A stretch of DNA of 64,000 bases from MGBC163016 sp910588905. Its GTDB lineage: Bacteria; Actinomycetota; Coriobacteriia; Coriobacteriales; Eggerthellaceae. Location of the stretch: assembly GCA_948616985.1 (NCBI GenBank), contig CAPGDO010000003.1:94383-158382 (forward strand). The letters are read 5' to 3'. A program made the position numbers and the translations under genes. This document shows, one piece after another, positions 24,010 to 31,448 of this stretch. Position 1 is the first letter of the stretch, and each line of letters starts with the position of its first letter. Below the pieces are notes generated by a model. That model was not told the origin of the DNA, ran no database searches, and worked only from the letters and a program-made list of their open reading frames with translations.

Positions 24010-24500
24010 TACGAGGGAATGTATTCTCTGCAGAGGATGCCAGATTCCTCCAGCATCTGCTGGGAAAGCTCATCGGGGTAGGGGTTCTGGTAGACGATCT
24101 CACGGATACCGGCATTGATGAGCATCTTCGCGCAGACCACACAGGGCTGTGTGTTCACGTAGATGGTGGCGCCGTCTATATCCGTCCCGAAGCGCGCTGC
24201 CTGGATGATGGCATTCTGCTCGGCATGGAGGCCGCGGCAGATCTCATGGCGCTGACCCGAAGGCACTCCGAGCTCTTCGCGCAAGCAACCCACCTCTGCG
24301 CAGTGGCGGATGCCTGAAGGCACTCCGTTGTAGCCCGTAGCCAGGATGCGCCTATCCTTGACGATGACCGCCCCCACAGCCCGGCGCAGGCAGGTGGTTC
24401 TGCTGGCCACTTGGTTCGCCAGGGTCATGAAGTACTCGTCCCAGCAGGGACGCTCATCATGATGACCGGCCAGAGCGGAAGCTACCTCTGCATCAGCCAT
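24009..24500 (-). CDS. dCMP deaminase / ComEB-type cytidine deaminase
   Basis: The product of 163 aa has the zinc-dependent deaminase motif HAEQNAI (H92, E94) and PCVVC (C120, C123) plus the GYNGVPSG substrate loop typical of dCMP deaminases. It would make dUMP for thymidylate synthesis. It lies 2 bp after glyA, whose product supplies methylene-tetrahydrofolate for the same reaction, which fits a thymidylate-supply unit. A U-tract terminator overlaps its stop. Confidence 0.92.
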   Translation of the reverse strand: MADAEVASALAGHHDERPCWDEYFMTLANQVASRTTCLRRAVGAVIVKDRRILATGYNGVPSGIRHCAEVGCLREELGVPSGQRHEICRGLHAEQNAIIQAARFGTDIDGATIYVNTQPCVVCAKMLINAGIREIVYQNPYPDELSQQMLEESGILCREYIPS

Positions 24501-24502
24501 GA

Positions 24503-25759
24503 TCAGTATCCCAAGCCCGGATAGAGCGGATGGGCCGCCAAGAGCCCTTCCACTGCCGTGCGCACGTCCTGGAGCACAGCGGGGTCATCATGGCCGAAGA
24601 CCGCCTGGGAGATCAGCGTGCCTATCTGGTAGAAGTCATCCCCGTTGAAGCCGCGGGTGGTACCCGCAGCCGAACCCACGCGCACACCGCTGGTGACGAA
24701 GGGAGAGCGCTGCTCGTTGGGGATGGTGTTCTTGTTGACAGTGAGCCCTACCTCTTCCAGCAGGTGCTCCGCATCCTTGCCGGTGACATCAGCAGGCGTG
24801 AGGTCCACCAGGCACAGGTGGTTGTCCGTGCCACCAGATACCAGGCGCAAGCCCCCCTCTGAGATGCCCTGACCCAGCTGGCTGGCATTGGTCACCACGG
24901 CCTGGGCGTATTCGGCAAAGGAAGGATCGAGCGCTTCCCCGAAAGCCACGGCCTTGCCTGCGATCACATGCATGAGCGGGCCGCCCTGAGAACCGGGGAA
25001 GAGGGCCTTGTCGATCTTCTTCGCCAGCTCCTCTGAGTTGGTGAGGATGAAGCCGCCCCGTGGACCGCGCAGGGTCTTGTGGCTGGTGGAGGTGACCACA
25101 TCGGCGAAGGGTATGGGAGAGGGATGCACGCCCCCGGCCACGAGCCCTGCGATGTGGGCCATGTCTATCATGAGATATGCCCCCACCTCATGGGCGATAT
25201 CAGCCATGCGCTGGAAGTCTATGGTGCGCGGGTAGGCGCTGGCACCGCCCACGATGAGCTGTGGTCGCACCTCTTTCGCCTGACGCTCCAGCGCATCGTA
25301 ATCGATGGTCTCCGTCTCCACGCTCACGCCATAGGGCACGAAGTCATAGAACATGCCGGAGAAGTTCACGGGGGAACCGTGGGTCAGATGGCCCCCATTA
25401 TCAAGGCTCATGCCCAACACCGTATCTCCCGGCTTGATGAGCGCCATATAGGCAGCGAAGTTCGCCTGGGCGCCGGAGTGGGGCTGCACATTGGCGAAGG
25501 GGGATCCGAAGAGCTGACAAGCCCGGCTGCGGGCCAGGTCCTCAGCCTTGTCCACTTTCTCGCATCCACCGTAGTAGCGCTTGCCGGGATATCCCTCAGC
25601 GTATTTGTTGGTGAGCACGCTGCCCACCGCTTCCATGACCGCCCGGGAGGTGAAGTTCTCGCTGGCGATCAGCTCGATGGTTCCCCGCTCACGGGAAAGC
25701 TCCTCTTCCAGGATCTCGGCGATGGCTGGATCGTGCTCGCGAAGGATATCGTTGGCCAT
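24503..25759 (-). CDS. glyA: serine hydroxymethyltransferase
   Basis: The product of 418 aa interconverts serine and glycine with transfer of a one-carbon unit to tetrahydrofolate. The PLP lysine is in VVTSTSHKTLRGPRGG near residue 227, preceded by MIDMAHIAGLVAGG. The start at 25759 (MANDILREHDP) matches the usual family N terminus and has GGAG upstream; the frame remaining open to 25924 is not family-like. It follows rpiB after 112 bp. Confidence 0.97.
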   Translation of the reverse strand: MANDILREHDPAIAEILEEELSRERGTIELIASENFTSRAVMEAVGSVLTNKYAEGYPGKRYYGGCEKVDKAEDLARSRACQLFGSPFANVQPHSGAQANFAAYMALIKPGDTVLGMSLDNGGHLTHGSPVNFSGMFYDFVPYGVSVETETIDYDALERQAKEVRPQLIVGGASAYPRTIDFQRMADIAHEVGAYLMIDMAHIAGLVAGGVHPSPIPFADVVTSTSHKTLRGPRGGFILTNSEELAKKIDKALFPGSQGGPLMHVIAGKAVAFGEALDPSFAEYAQAVVTNASQLGQGISEGGLRLVSGGTDNHLCLVDLTPADVTGKDAEHLLEEVGLTVNKNTIPNEQRSPFVTSGVRVGSAAGTTRGFNGDDFYQIGTLISQAVFGHDDPAVLQDVRTAVEGLLAAHPLYPGLGY

Positions 25760-25871
25760 GGGGAACTCCTTTATATATGCGCTAGCTTGAAGCGCTATGG
25801 TAGCGCAATGACTCGCTCGTTTGGTTTCAGCTCTGTCACAAACCGGACAGCAGCCCTTGGGATGAAAGGGC

Positions 25872-26309
25872 TCACCCCTCAAGGGCCATGATCTTGGCAA
25901 CGCGACCTGCATGGCGGCCACCACCGAAGCTGGTGCTCAAGAACGCATCAAGGATCTTGCGGTTCTCGTCGAAGGTGACGAAGCGACCAGACAAGGTGAT
26001 GACATTGGCATCGTTGTGCTCCCGGGCAAGGGCGGCGAAGTCCTCGCGCACGATGTTAGCCGCACGGATACCACAGATCTTGTTGGCTGCGATGGCCATG
26101 CCGATGCCCGTGCCGCAGACCAGCACGCCGAAGCTGGCATGGCCAGAAGCCACCTTCTCGCAGACGGCTTCCGCGTAATCCGGATAATCCACGCGCTCGT
26201 CATCGTCAGGACCACAATCGATGACCTCGTGACCCTCTTGGGCCAGGTAGTCTGCCAACAACTGCTTCTGCTCGAACCCCGCATGATCGCTTCCGATGCT
26301 GATGCGCAT
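25872..26309 (-). CDS. rpiB: ribose-5-phosphate isomerase B
   Basis: The product of 145 aa interconverts ribose- and ribulose-5-phosphate. It has ISIGSDHAGFEQK at the N terminus, the catalytic Cys65 in LVCGTGIGMAIAANK, and GRFVTF at about residue 107. RpiB/LacAB-type length is normal. It begins one base after the tsaC stop codon, so the two are co-transcribed. Confidence 0.95.
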   Translation of the reverse strand: MRISIGSDHAGFEQKQLLADYLAQEGHEVIDCGPDDDERVDYPDYAEAVCEKVASGHASFGVLVCGTGIGMAIAANKICGIRAANIVREDFAALAREHNDANVITLSGRFVTFDENRKILDAFLSTSFGGGRHAGRVAKIMALEG

Positions 26310-26310
26310 G

Positions 26311-26892
26311 TCAACTCCTCAGTGTCTTCGGCTCCGGATGAGTGCAGTCTATCACGGTAGAAGCGCTGCCGCTCCCCTCCCCCGAAGCGAACAGGAAGAC
26401 AGCACCAGCCCTGTGGGCCTGCTCAGCGAATTCCGGGGTGACCCCATCCAGCGTGCAAGGGGCTGCCTCTCCGGCACGATTAGCCGACGTGACCGCCAAG
26501 GGCGAGCCCACCTTCGCTATCAACTCTTTGATCGTTCGGGAATCAGGGACGCGCAGGCCAATGGTCCCCGCCTGGGACCGGTAGGCTTGTGGCACAACGC
26601 TTGAAGCCTTGACGATGAGCGTGAGCGCTCCAGGCCACCCCTCCTGAGCCAGATCATGGGCATATCCGGGAACATCTTCGCCATAGATATCCAGGTCTTC
26701 CGCAGAGCCGATCAGCCAAGCAACGGGCTTGGCCTCATCCCGTCCTTTGATGCGAGCGAGCACCCGCGCGTCTGCGGCGTATCCCACCGCCACCCCCAAC
26801 CCCACCACCGTATCAGTGGGGACGACAACGGGAAGGCCCGCGCGGAGGGCATCCGCCGCTTCATGAAGGGGGCTATGGGGAACGACCGTCAT
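26311..26892 (-). CDS. tsaC: TsaC/Sua5/YrdC threonylcarbamoyl-AMP synthase
   Basis: The product of 193 aa makes threonylcarbamoyl-AMP for the t6A modification of ANN-decoding tRNAs. The YrdC-fold motifs are VVVPTDTVVGLG, KGRDEAKPVAWLI, GALTLIVKAS and PLAVTSANRAGE. It lacks the C-terminal Sua5 domain, so it is the short TsaC form. The start at 26892 is chosen for GAGGT five nt upstream; the longer frame to 26985 is not supported. It leads the tsaC-rpiB-glyA-deaminase operon, an order often seen upstream of atp genes. Confidence 0.9.
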   Translation of the reverse strand: MTVVPHSPLHEAADALRAGLPVVVPTDTVVGLGVAVGYAADARVLARIKGRDEAKPVAWLIGSAEDLDIYGEDVPGYAHDLAQEGWPGALTLIVKASSVVPQAYRSQAGTIGLRVPDSRTIKELIAKVGSPLAVTSANRAGEAAPCTLDGVTPEFAEQAHRAGAVFLFASGEGSGSASTVIDCTHPEPKTLRS

Positions 26893-26974
26893 GGGGTACC
26901 TCAAAAGGATAGAAGGGTACTTTGGGTCAAGTATACCGCGGAGAGAACGCGGATGAACACTGCCGAAAAGCCAT

Positions 26975-27005
26975 GGGCTGGCCACCCCCTAACGATGACC
27001 AGCCC
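26975..27005. terminator. hairpin between tsaC and the MmgE/PrpD gene
   Basis: GGGCTGG (26975-26981) pairs with CCAGCCC (26999-27005) in the 254-bp gap between the tsaC start and the MmgE/PrpD stop. A second small hairpin GCGGG/CCCGC is at 27097-27112. Either could end the minus-strand MmgE/PrpD transcript; neither has a clear U tract. The promoter of the tsaC operon must also lie in this gap. Confidence 0.4.
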
Positions 27006-27146
27006 AAGAGCTGCTGTGCTTTCAGCCACGCAGAGGCATTGGAGAACCCCTTACCCCTCGGGCGAAGCCGTTCTATTCGAAACGCATTGCTCCGCAGCGG
27101 GTGCTACCCCGCACAAGCGGTGAACCCAGTGGATACGGGTGCCACC

Positions 27147-28574
27147 CTATGCCCAGACCATGAGATCATTCAGCACACGGACGTCCTCACAGGTGTCCAA
27201 TGTGGAGCATACCTCTATGATCCGCTCCACATTCTCAGCCGAAGGCGTGTGATCAGCGTAATCAAGGTTGCCGCGGAACTTCTTGATGACGTCGTCATAG
27301 GATTGCGGCATCTCCTCTGACCCCATGGCTTCAGCAAAGTACTTCTCATAGACCGTGCCATCCTGCATGGTGACCGTGACGATGGCGCCCTCATAGGGTG
27401 ACTTCTTGATGTCCTTGGGATCGCAGCGCGGATCGTATTCGAAGGTCTTCACCTTGTCAGCCACTTCACGGAGAAGCGGATTCCAGATGCCCTTCTCATC
27501 ATTGCCGTATTCGGAAAGCGTTGCGCGGCCATAGACCAGACCGCAGACAGCGCCCCACGAAGAGCTGAACTGAACGTCCACCGGTGTCTGCGGATGAGCC
27601 TTGACTTCCAGCGGCACACCCAGCAGATTGAGGGTGCCCTTACCGGACTTGATGTCGATGCGTTCGATCTCATGAACATCGATATCATGGTTGTCATGCA
27701 GGTAGATACCGCAGTCGATGAAGTTGTGAGTCCCTCGGCAGCAAGGATACGGCTTGCAGAGGACTCCTTCGGCGAACCAGAAATCTCCCAGACGGTCTAT
27801 CACCAGATCACGATCGTAATCATTGCGGTGATACTGCCGGAAGTAGCCCTCTTTGCCTTCGAGCGCATGGTAGCCCGCCGTGACGCCCGCCTGAGCCAGC
27901 TGGGCGGAGATGATGCCGTTGCGCACAGCGAATCCAGGACCGAGACGCTTCGCGCATCCGCCATCCTTGGTGACCTGGCCGGTGCCAGACGCCTGATGCA
28001 AGCCCAAGCCCATGGCATTCACATGCTCCATGAAATCCAGACCCAACGTGGTAGCCGCAAGGCAGGCAGCCGTCAGATTGCCATTCAGAGTGGTGGTATG
28101 CCATCCCTGGTCAGGGATAGGGGTCCCGGGCTCTGAGCCACGGTTCATGCGCAAGAGCATCTCAGCGCCCAGCGCCACATTCAACATGAGCTGCTTACCG
28201 GTCATGCCGCCCATGTAGTCCGCAAGCGCCAAGGATGTGGAAACGGAGATCACGCCGGGGTGCATGACCAGATCATGCACGTCATCGAAGTCAAGGGCGT
28301 GACCGGCAGTGGCATTGGTCTGGGCAGCATAGGCAACGGGGAGCTTCGTCCCCACGCCCCAGACATGGGTCTCCGCTGTCCCTCCATTATGGAGGTTGTA
28401 CTCGCGCACTTGCTTCGGACCCGGATAGTCATAGCCCGCAATGGCGCATCCCAAGAAATCAACGACCTGTTGCTTGATCTTCTCAGTGTGCTTTTCGGAG
28501 AGATCCTCATAGGACGCATCCCTGAAGAAATTGGCGAAGACGAAGGCGAGGTCCTCGCTGTAATCGATTGCCAT
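27147..28574 (-). CDS. MmgE/PrpD-family protein
   Basis: The product of 475 aa matches the MmgE/PrpD fold: FLGCAIAGYDYPGP at the N terminus, the large helical domain with NATAGHALDFDDVHD (the conserved active-site Asp/His block near residue 97), and a smaller C-terminal domain with KSPYEGAIVTVTMQDG. Known members dehydrate 2-methylcitrate, decarboxylate cis-aconitate, or epimerise iminodisuccinate and related acids. AGGGGAAG precedes the ATG. Its partner upstream on the same strand is a DcuC-type dicarboxylate carrier, so a di- or tricarboxylate substrate is likely. The exact reaction cannot be told. Confidence 0.88.
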   Translation of the reverse strand: MAIDYSEDLAFVFANFFRDASYEDLSEKHTEKIKQQVVDFLGCAIAGYDYPGPKQVREYNLHNGGTAETHVWGVGTKLPVAYAAQTNATAGHALDFDDVHDLVMHPGVISVSTSLALADYMGGMTGKQLMLNVALGAEMLLRMNRGSEPGTPIPDQGWHTTTLNGNLTAACLAATTLGLDFMEHVNAMGLGLHQASGTGQVTKDGGCAKRLGPGFAVRNGIISAQLAQAGVTAGYHALEGKEGYFRQYHRNDYDRDLVIDRLGDFWFAEGVLCKPYPCCRGTHNFIDCGIYLHDNHDIDVHEIERIDIKSGKGTLNLLGVPLEVKAHPQTPVDVQFSSSWGAVCGLVYGRATLSEYGNDEKGIWNPLLREVADKVKTFEYDPRCDPKDIKKSPYEGAIVTVTMQDGTVYEKYFAEAMGSEEMPQSYDDVIKKFRGNLDYADHTPSAENVERIIEVCSTLDTCEDVRVLNDLMVWA

Positions 28575-28636
28575 GATAATCTTCCCCTTTCAGTCAGGAC
28601 CGGAAGCAGCCCGCAGCCTCCGGATAGCGGAGAGGC

Positions 28637-28683
28637 ACGGATCCAACCGAAGCGCGGGGGAGGCCCTTGCGGTATGGATCCGT
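28637..28683. terminator. inverted repeat between DcuC-type and MmgE/PrpD genes
   Basis: ACGGATCC (28637-28644) pairs with GGATCCGT (28676-28683) in the 120-bp spacer, giving a long-loop stem that may attenuate transcription from the carrier gene into the MmgE/PrpD gene. Confidence 0.4.
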
Positions 28684-28694
28684 ACCTAAGCTCC

Positions 28695-30098
28695 CTAGGT
28701 TAGGATGAAGCAGCCGATCATGCCTGCTGCGATGACCATGAGGGCGATGGGGGCATTGCGCTTCACCAACGCCATGAGATCGACATTTGCTTCTGTGCTG
28801 ACCATGATGGTCTGGGGATGTACGGGACACATGCACGAAGACATGCCCAGCATGACGAGCACGGCCATGAAGCACACATAGACATCCATGCCCGTTGCCT
28901 GAGAGATGCCCAGCATGAGCGGTGCCGCAATGGCCAAAGTCGCCGTAACGGAGCCGCAGCAGATGATGATGGGCATGCAGAGCAGGCAGCCGACCGCAGT
29001 GATGAGGTAACCGTTCCCACCGGCTCCGGCCAGGAGGTTGGCGATGGCCTGAAGGCCACCGATCTGGTCGAGGACCGTAGCGAACATGGCTGCCGGGATG
29101 ATGAGCCAGCCACCACTGCGCATGAACTCGGCCATGGCGATGAAGAACTCATTGGCAGCAGAGAATGTGGCATCCACCTTCTTCTTGTGGATCATGTCCA
29201 CGATCATGGCGATGATGAGCGACAGGAAGATGCCGCCGATGACGCTGATGACGATCGTGCCTACTACAAGCTTGCTGAAGATGATGACGATGATCAACGG
29301 AAGGATGGGCAGCAGCGCATAATAAGCCGGACAATCCGGAACCTCGATGAGCACGTTGGCTGCCAGATTGCCTTCTTCCATGACCTCGCCGTTCTTGGCC
29401 GCCTTGGCCTTGGCCCGCTTGTCACAGAACATGGAATAGATGGGGAAGGCGATCATAGCGAAGGGAAGCATGACGCACATGGTGGGAATCTGATATGCGC
29501 CGAAGAACTCCGGAACGGACAAACCCTCCACGCCCGCCACGGAGAAGATCTGGGCGGACATGGTGTCAGCCGGACCCCAGATGAATCCTGTGGCGATCAT
29601 GATGCATGAGCCGGACGTCAATGCGGAGACACCTGCCGCACGCAGCACAGGATACATAGTAGCCAGCATGAGCGCTGCCAAACTGGTGGCACTGGGAATG
29701 GCCAGCTTCAGGAAGAATACCAAGAAGATGACGCCCGAACAGAGGATGTAGGGATTCTTCAGCTTGGTGAACGGCTTCGCACAGATGAGCGCGAAGCGAT
29801 CGGATGCACCAAGATAGTTCATGTATCCAACATAGCCCAACACAGCAAGGATGGTCAGAAGCGCACCACCGAACTGCGTTTTCATGGTTGCTTGGAACAT
29901 TTCGAAGCAATCAAGGAACACATTGCCGGTGCCCTTGTCTCCAAGGATGCTGTTGCCGGTGATAGCCGTAAAGGCAATAGCGCCGATGAGCCCCAAGAGC
30001 ATCAAAACGATGATGGTCGGTTTGATGTTCTTGACGAGCGCAATGACGAAAACCGCCAACAGGGCGACGGTCAAAGCGATAGCGATCGCTGAATTCAT
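28695..30098 (-). CDS. DcuC-type C4-dicarboxylate carrier
   Basis: The product of 467 aa has about twelve membrane helices and the length and pattern of the anaerobic C4-dicarboxylate carrier DcuC. Recognisable blocks are FFLKLAIPSATSLAALMLATMYPVL near residue 125, SGSCIMIATGFIWGPAD near 160 and MSSCMCPVHPQTIMVS near 425. DcuC proteins exchange or export succinate and related acids in anaerobes. AGGAGGAG precedes the ATG. It is followed by the MmgE/PrpD gene, which suggests that the two handle the same acid. Confidence 0.82.
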   Translation of the reverse strand: MNSAIAIALTVALLAVFVIALVKNIKPTIIVLMLLGLIGAIAFTAITGNSILGDKGTGNVFLDCFEMFQATMKTQFGGALLTILAVLGYVGYMNYLGASDRFALICAKPFTKLKNPYILCSGVIFLVFFLKLAIPSATSLAALMLATMYPVLRAAGVSALTSGSCIMIATGFIWGPADTMSAQIFSVAGVEGLSVPEFFGAYQIPTMCVMLPFAMIAFPIYSMFCDKRAKAKAAKNGEVMEEGNLAANVLIEVPDCPAYYALLPILPLIIVIIFSKLVVGTIVISVIGGIFLSLIIAMIVDMIHKKKVDATFSAANEFFIAMAEFMRSGGWLIIPAAMFATVLDQIGGLQAIANLLAGAGGNGYLITAVGCLLCMPIIICCGSVTATLAIAAPLMLGISQATGMDVYVCFMAVLVMLGMSSCMCPVHPQTIMVSTEANVDLMALVKRNAPIALMVIAAGMIGCFILT

Positions 30099-30157
30099 CT
30101 TCTCCTCCTTCTTTCTTTCAGATACAGTCTCCGCAGAGGTTCCGCCGGACCTTTGCG

Positions 30158-30259
30158 CCCTTCATCTCTGCCCACCAGGGATGAAGGGTCACGATCCGTC
30201 AGGACCCTCGATCCTTTGAAGCGGCGCGATGGACCGGATACCACGGCTTCCCATCGCGC
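30158..30259. promoter_or_regulatory. two hairpins in the leader of the DcuC-type gene
   Basis: CCCTTCAT (30158-30165) pairs with ATGAAGGG (30181-30188), and GCGCGATGG (30224-30232) pairs with CCATCGCGC (30251-30259). Both lie in the 177 bp between the last zinc-ribbon gene and the carrier. They may terminate or attenuate the upstream operon. Confidence 0.45.
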
Positions 30260-30275
30260 TGCCCTCACTGGTGAC

Positions 30276-30512
30276 CTAAGCGCTCGGGGGCTTCGGCGCA
30301 CCGGGTGCTGCGGGTGCACCAGGAGCCGCAGGTGCAGAAGGGGCTCCTGGAGCGGCAGGAGCACCAGCCGCCATGGCCTCGAGCTCCGAGGTAGGGGTCT
30401 TGCAGAACGGACATTTCTTCGGCAGAACGCCATTGGTGTAGTTGACGCGCTTGCCGCATTTAGGGCACTCGATGGATGTGGGCGCATTCGCGTCCGCTGG
30501 TCTGAAGCACAT
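30276..30512 (-). CDS. small zinc-ribbon protein with Pro/Ala/Gly-rich tail
   Basis: The product of 78 aa begins MCFRPADANAP, has a four-Cys ribbon (ECPKCGKRV, then KKCPFCKTP) in residues ~15-38, and ends in a low-complexity tail of about 30 residues built of APG/APA units. Function unknown. The start at 30512 is chosen because the ribbon module then begins near the N terminus as in similar small proteins; the frame remains open to 30635. It shares the CPxCGK...KCPxCKT pattern with the 58-aa protein at 30824-31000, so the two are probably paralogs. It is the third of three adjacent small ribbons. Confidence 0.75.
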   Translation of the reverse strand: MCFRPADANAPTSIECPKCGKRVNYTNGVLPKKCPFCKTPTSELEAMAAGAPAAPGAPSAPAAPGAPAAPGAPKPPSA

Positions 30513-30568
30513 GATGGTCTCTCTTTCAAATCTTCCTGTCGGAGGCGGTACCATCGCCTCCGACCTGT

Positions 30569-30787
30569 TCAGTCTGTAGGACCTTGAGGCATGAAGCAGG
30601 CACTGGAGGTACGCGCATCCCCCTGGGATTCCCAAAGACGCACGGCCTCATCCCTGTCCTGCTGGGTGAAGACCCTCCCACATCGCTTGCATGCGTCCAT
30701 GATCAAGAAATTCTTCGTGCCGCATGCAGGACAGATCAGATACTTCGGACGACAATGGTCACAGGTCGGTCGGCACCCATATGCCAT
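30569..30787 (-). CDS. small zinc-ribbon protein, three Cys pairs
   Basis: The product of 72 aa has three CxxC knuckles: CDHC (residues 9-12), CPAC (19-22) and CKRC (33-36), with one more Cys at position 5. The C-terminal half is charged and then ends in a short polar tail. It could bind one or two zinc ions. It lies between two other zinc-ribbon genes and is downstream of a molybdenum oxidoreductase and its ferredoxin. I do not recognise a named family; a role in metal or redox-centre handling is only a guess. Confidence 0.75.
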   Translation of the reverse strand: MAYGCRPTCDHCRPKYLICPACGTKNFLIMDACKRCGRVFTQQDRDEAVRLWESQGDARTSSACFMPQGPTD

Positions 30788-30823
30788 CGGATGGCCTCCT
30801 CAAAGCAGAGTAGGGCCGATGCC

Positions 30824-31000
30824 CTACTCCGTCACTTCGAACTTGGTCTTGCACCACGGGCACTTGGTGGTGAAGCTGCCGAATTCACGGCTGGTGACTA
30901 TCTTCCGGATGGGCTTGCCACAATTGGGGCATACCTTCGGAGCCTTGTCTTTGATCTCTTCGATGCCCTCGACATCTTTCTGATCGGGACTATATGCCAT
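30824..31000 (-). CDS. 58-aa zinc-ribbon protein
   Basis: Reading the complement from the ATG at 31000 gives MAYSPDQKDVEGIEEIKD at the N terminus, a ribbon with CPNCGKPI and KCPWCKTKF, and a TAG stop at 30824. It is 58 aa, shorter than most ORF cut-offs, so it is easy to miss. A GGAG-type site lies just upstream. Four cysteines in two CPxC pairs about 20 residues apart are a rubredoxin- or zinc-ribbon-like arrangement. The 80-bp spacing to the ferredoxin gene suggests one operon. Function unknown. Confidence 0.82.
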   Translation of the reverse strand: MAYSPDQKDVEGIEEIKDKAPKVCPNCGKPIRKIVTSREFGSFTTKCPWCKTKFEVTE

Positions 31001-31080
31001 GGAATGCTCCTCTCATCTCGTATGATCGGACATCCGGGCGACGATATCAGAGCCGCCCGGATGCAACGGTCTTCATCCTC

Positions 31081-31419
31081 TTAGGGCATGAAGGTGGCAA
31101 CGCCGCCTGCTCCGAGCTTCTCCAGCTGGGCCGGAACCTCATCAACGGGGACGACCTCCATGCACTGGGCCAGGCAGTGGTGAGCGCATGCAGCCCTCTT
31201 GCCCTCCTCGAGCCTATCCACGCACAGGTTGCACAGGTTCGACGGTACGGGCACGTAATCCCAATACCATTCGCCGCCCTGCTGCATGGGACCGAATTCG
31301 GAGAGCTTGATGCCCCATTGTTCCTGAGACTCTATCTGCCTTTCCTGGCGGCAGGCCACTTCGCAGGTATGGCAGCCCGTGCAGTACTTGTAGTCGATGA
31401 TCATTGCGTACTTGGTCAT
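31081..31419 (-). CDS. ferredoxin-like 4Fe-4S subunit of molybdenum enzyme
   Basis: The product of 112 aa has an N-terminal cluster motif (C13, C16, C19, C23 in YCTGCHTCEVAC) and a second set in the C-terminal half (CNLCVDRLEEG, then CAHHCLAQC). This is a short form of the DmsB/HybA-type electron-transfer subunit with about two clusters, as in the small subunits of transhydroxylase and catechol dehydroxylases. It would pass electrons to the catalytic subunit encoded 29 bp upstream. No transmembrane segment or signal is present, so the complex is cytoplasmic. Confidence 0.88.
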   Translation of the reverse strand: MTKYAMIIDYKYCTGCHTCEVACRQERQIESQEQWGIKLSEFGPMQQGGEWYWDYVPVPSNLCNLCVDRLEEGKRAACAHHCLAQCMEVVPVDEVPAQLEKLGAGGVATFMP

Positions 31420-31448
31420 ATGCTTTCCTCCTCTCTGGATGTGATGAG

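Noticed and set aside
30099..30275. A fourth small gene between the last zinc ribbon and the DcuC-type carrier
   Set aside because: A short minus-strand frame exists, but it has no Cys motif or ribosome site and is covered by two hairpins.
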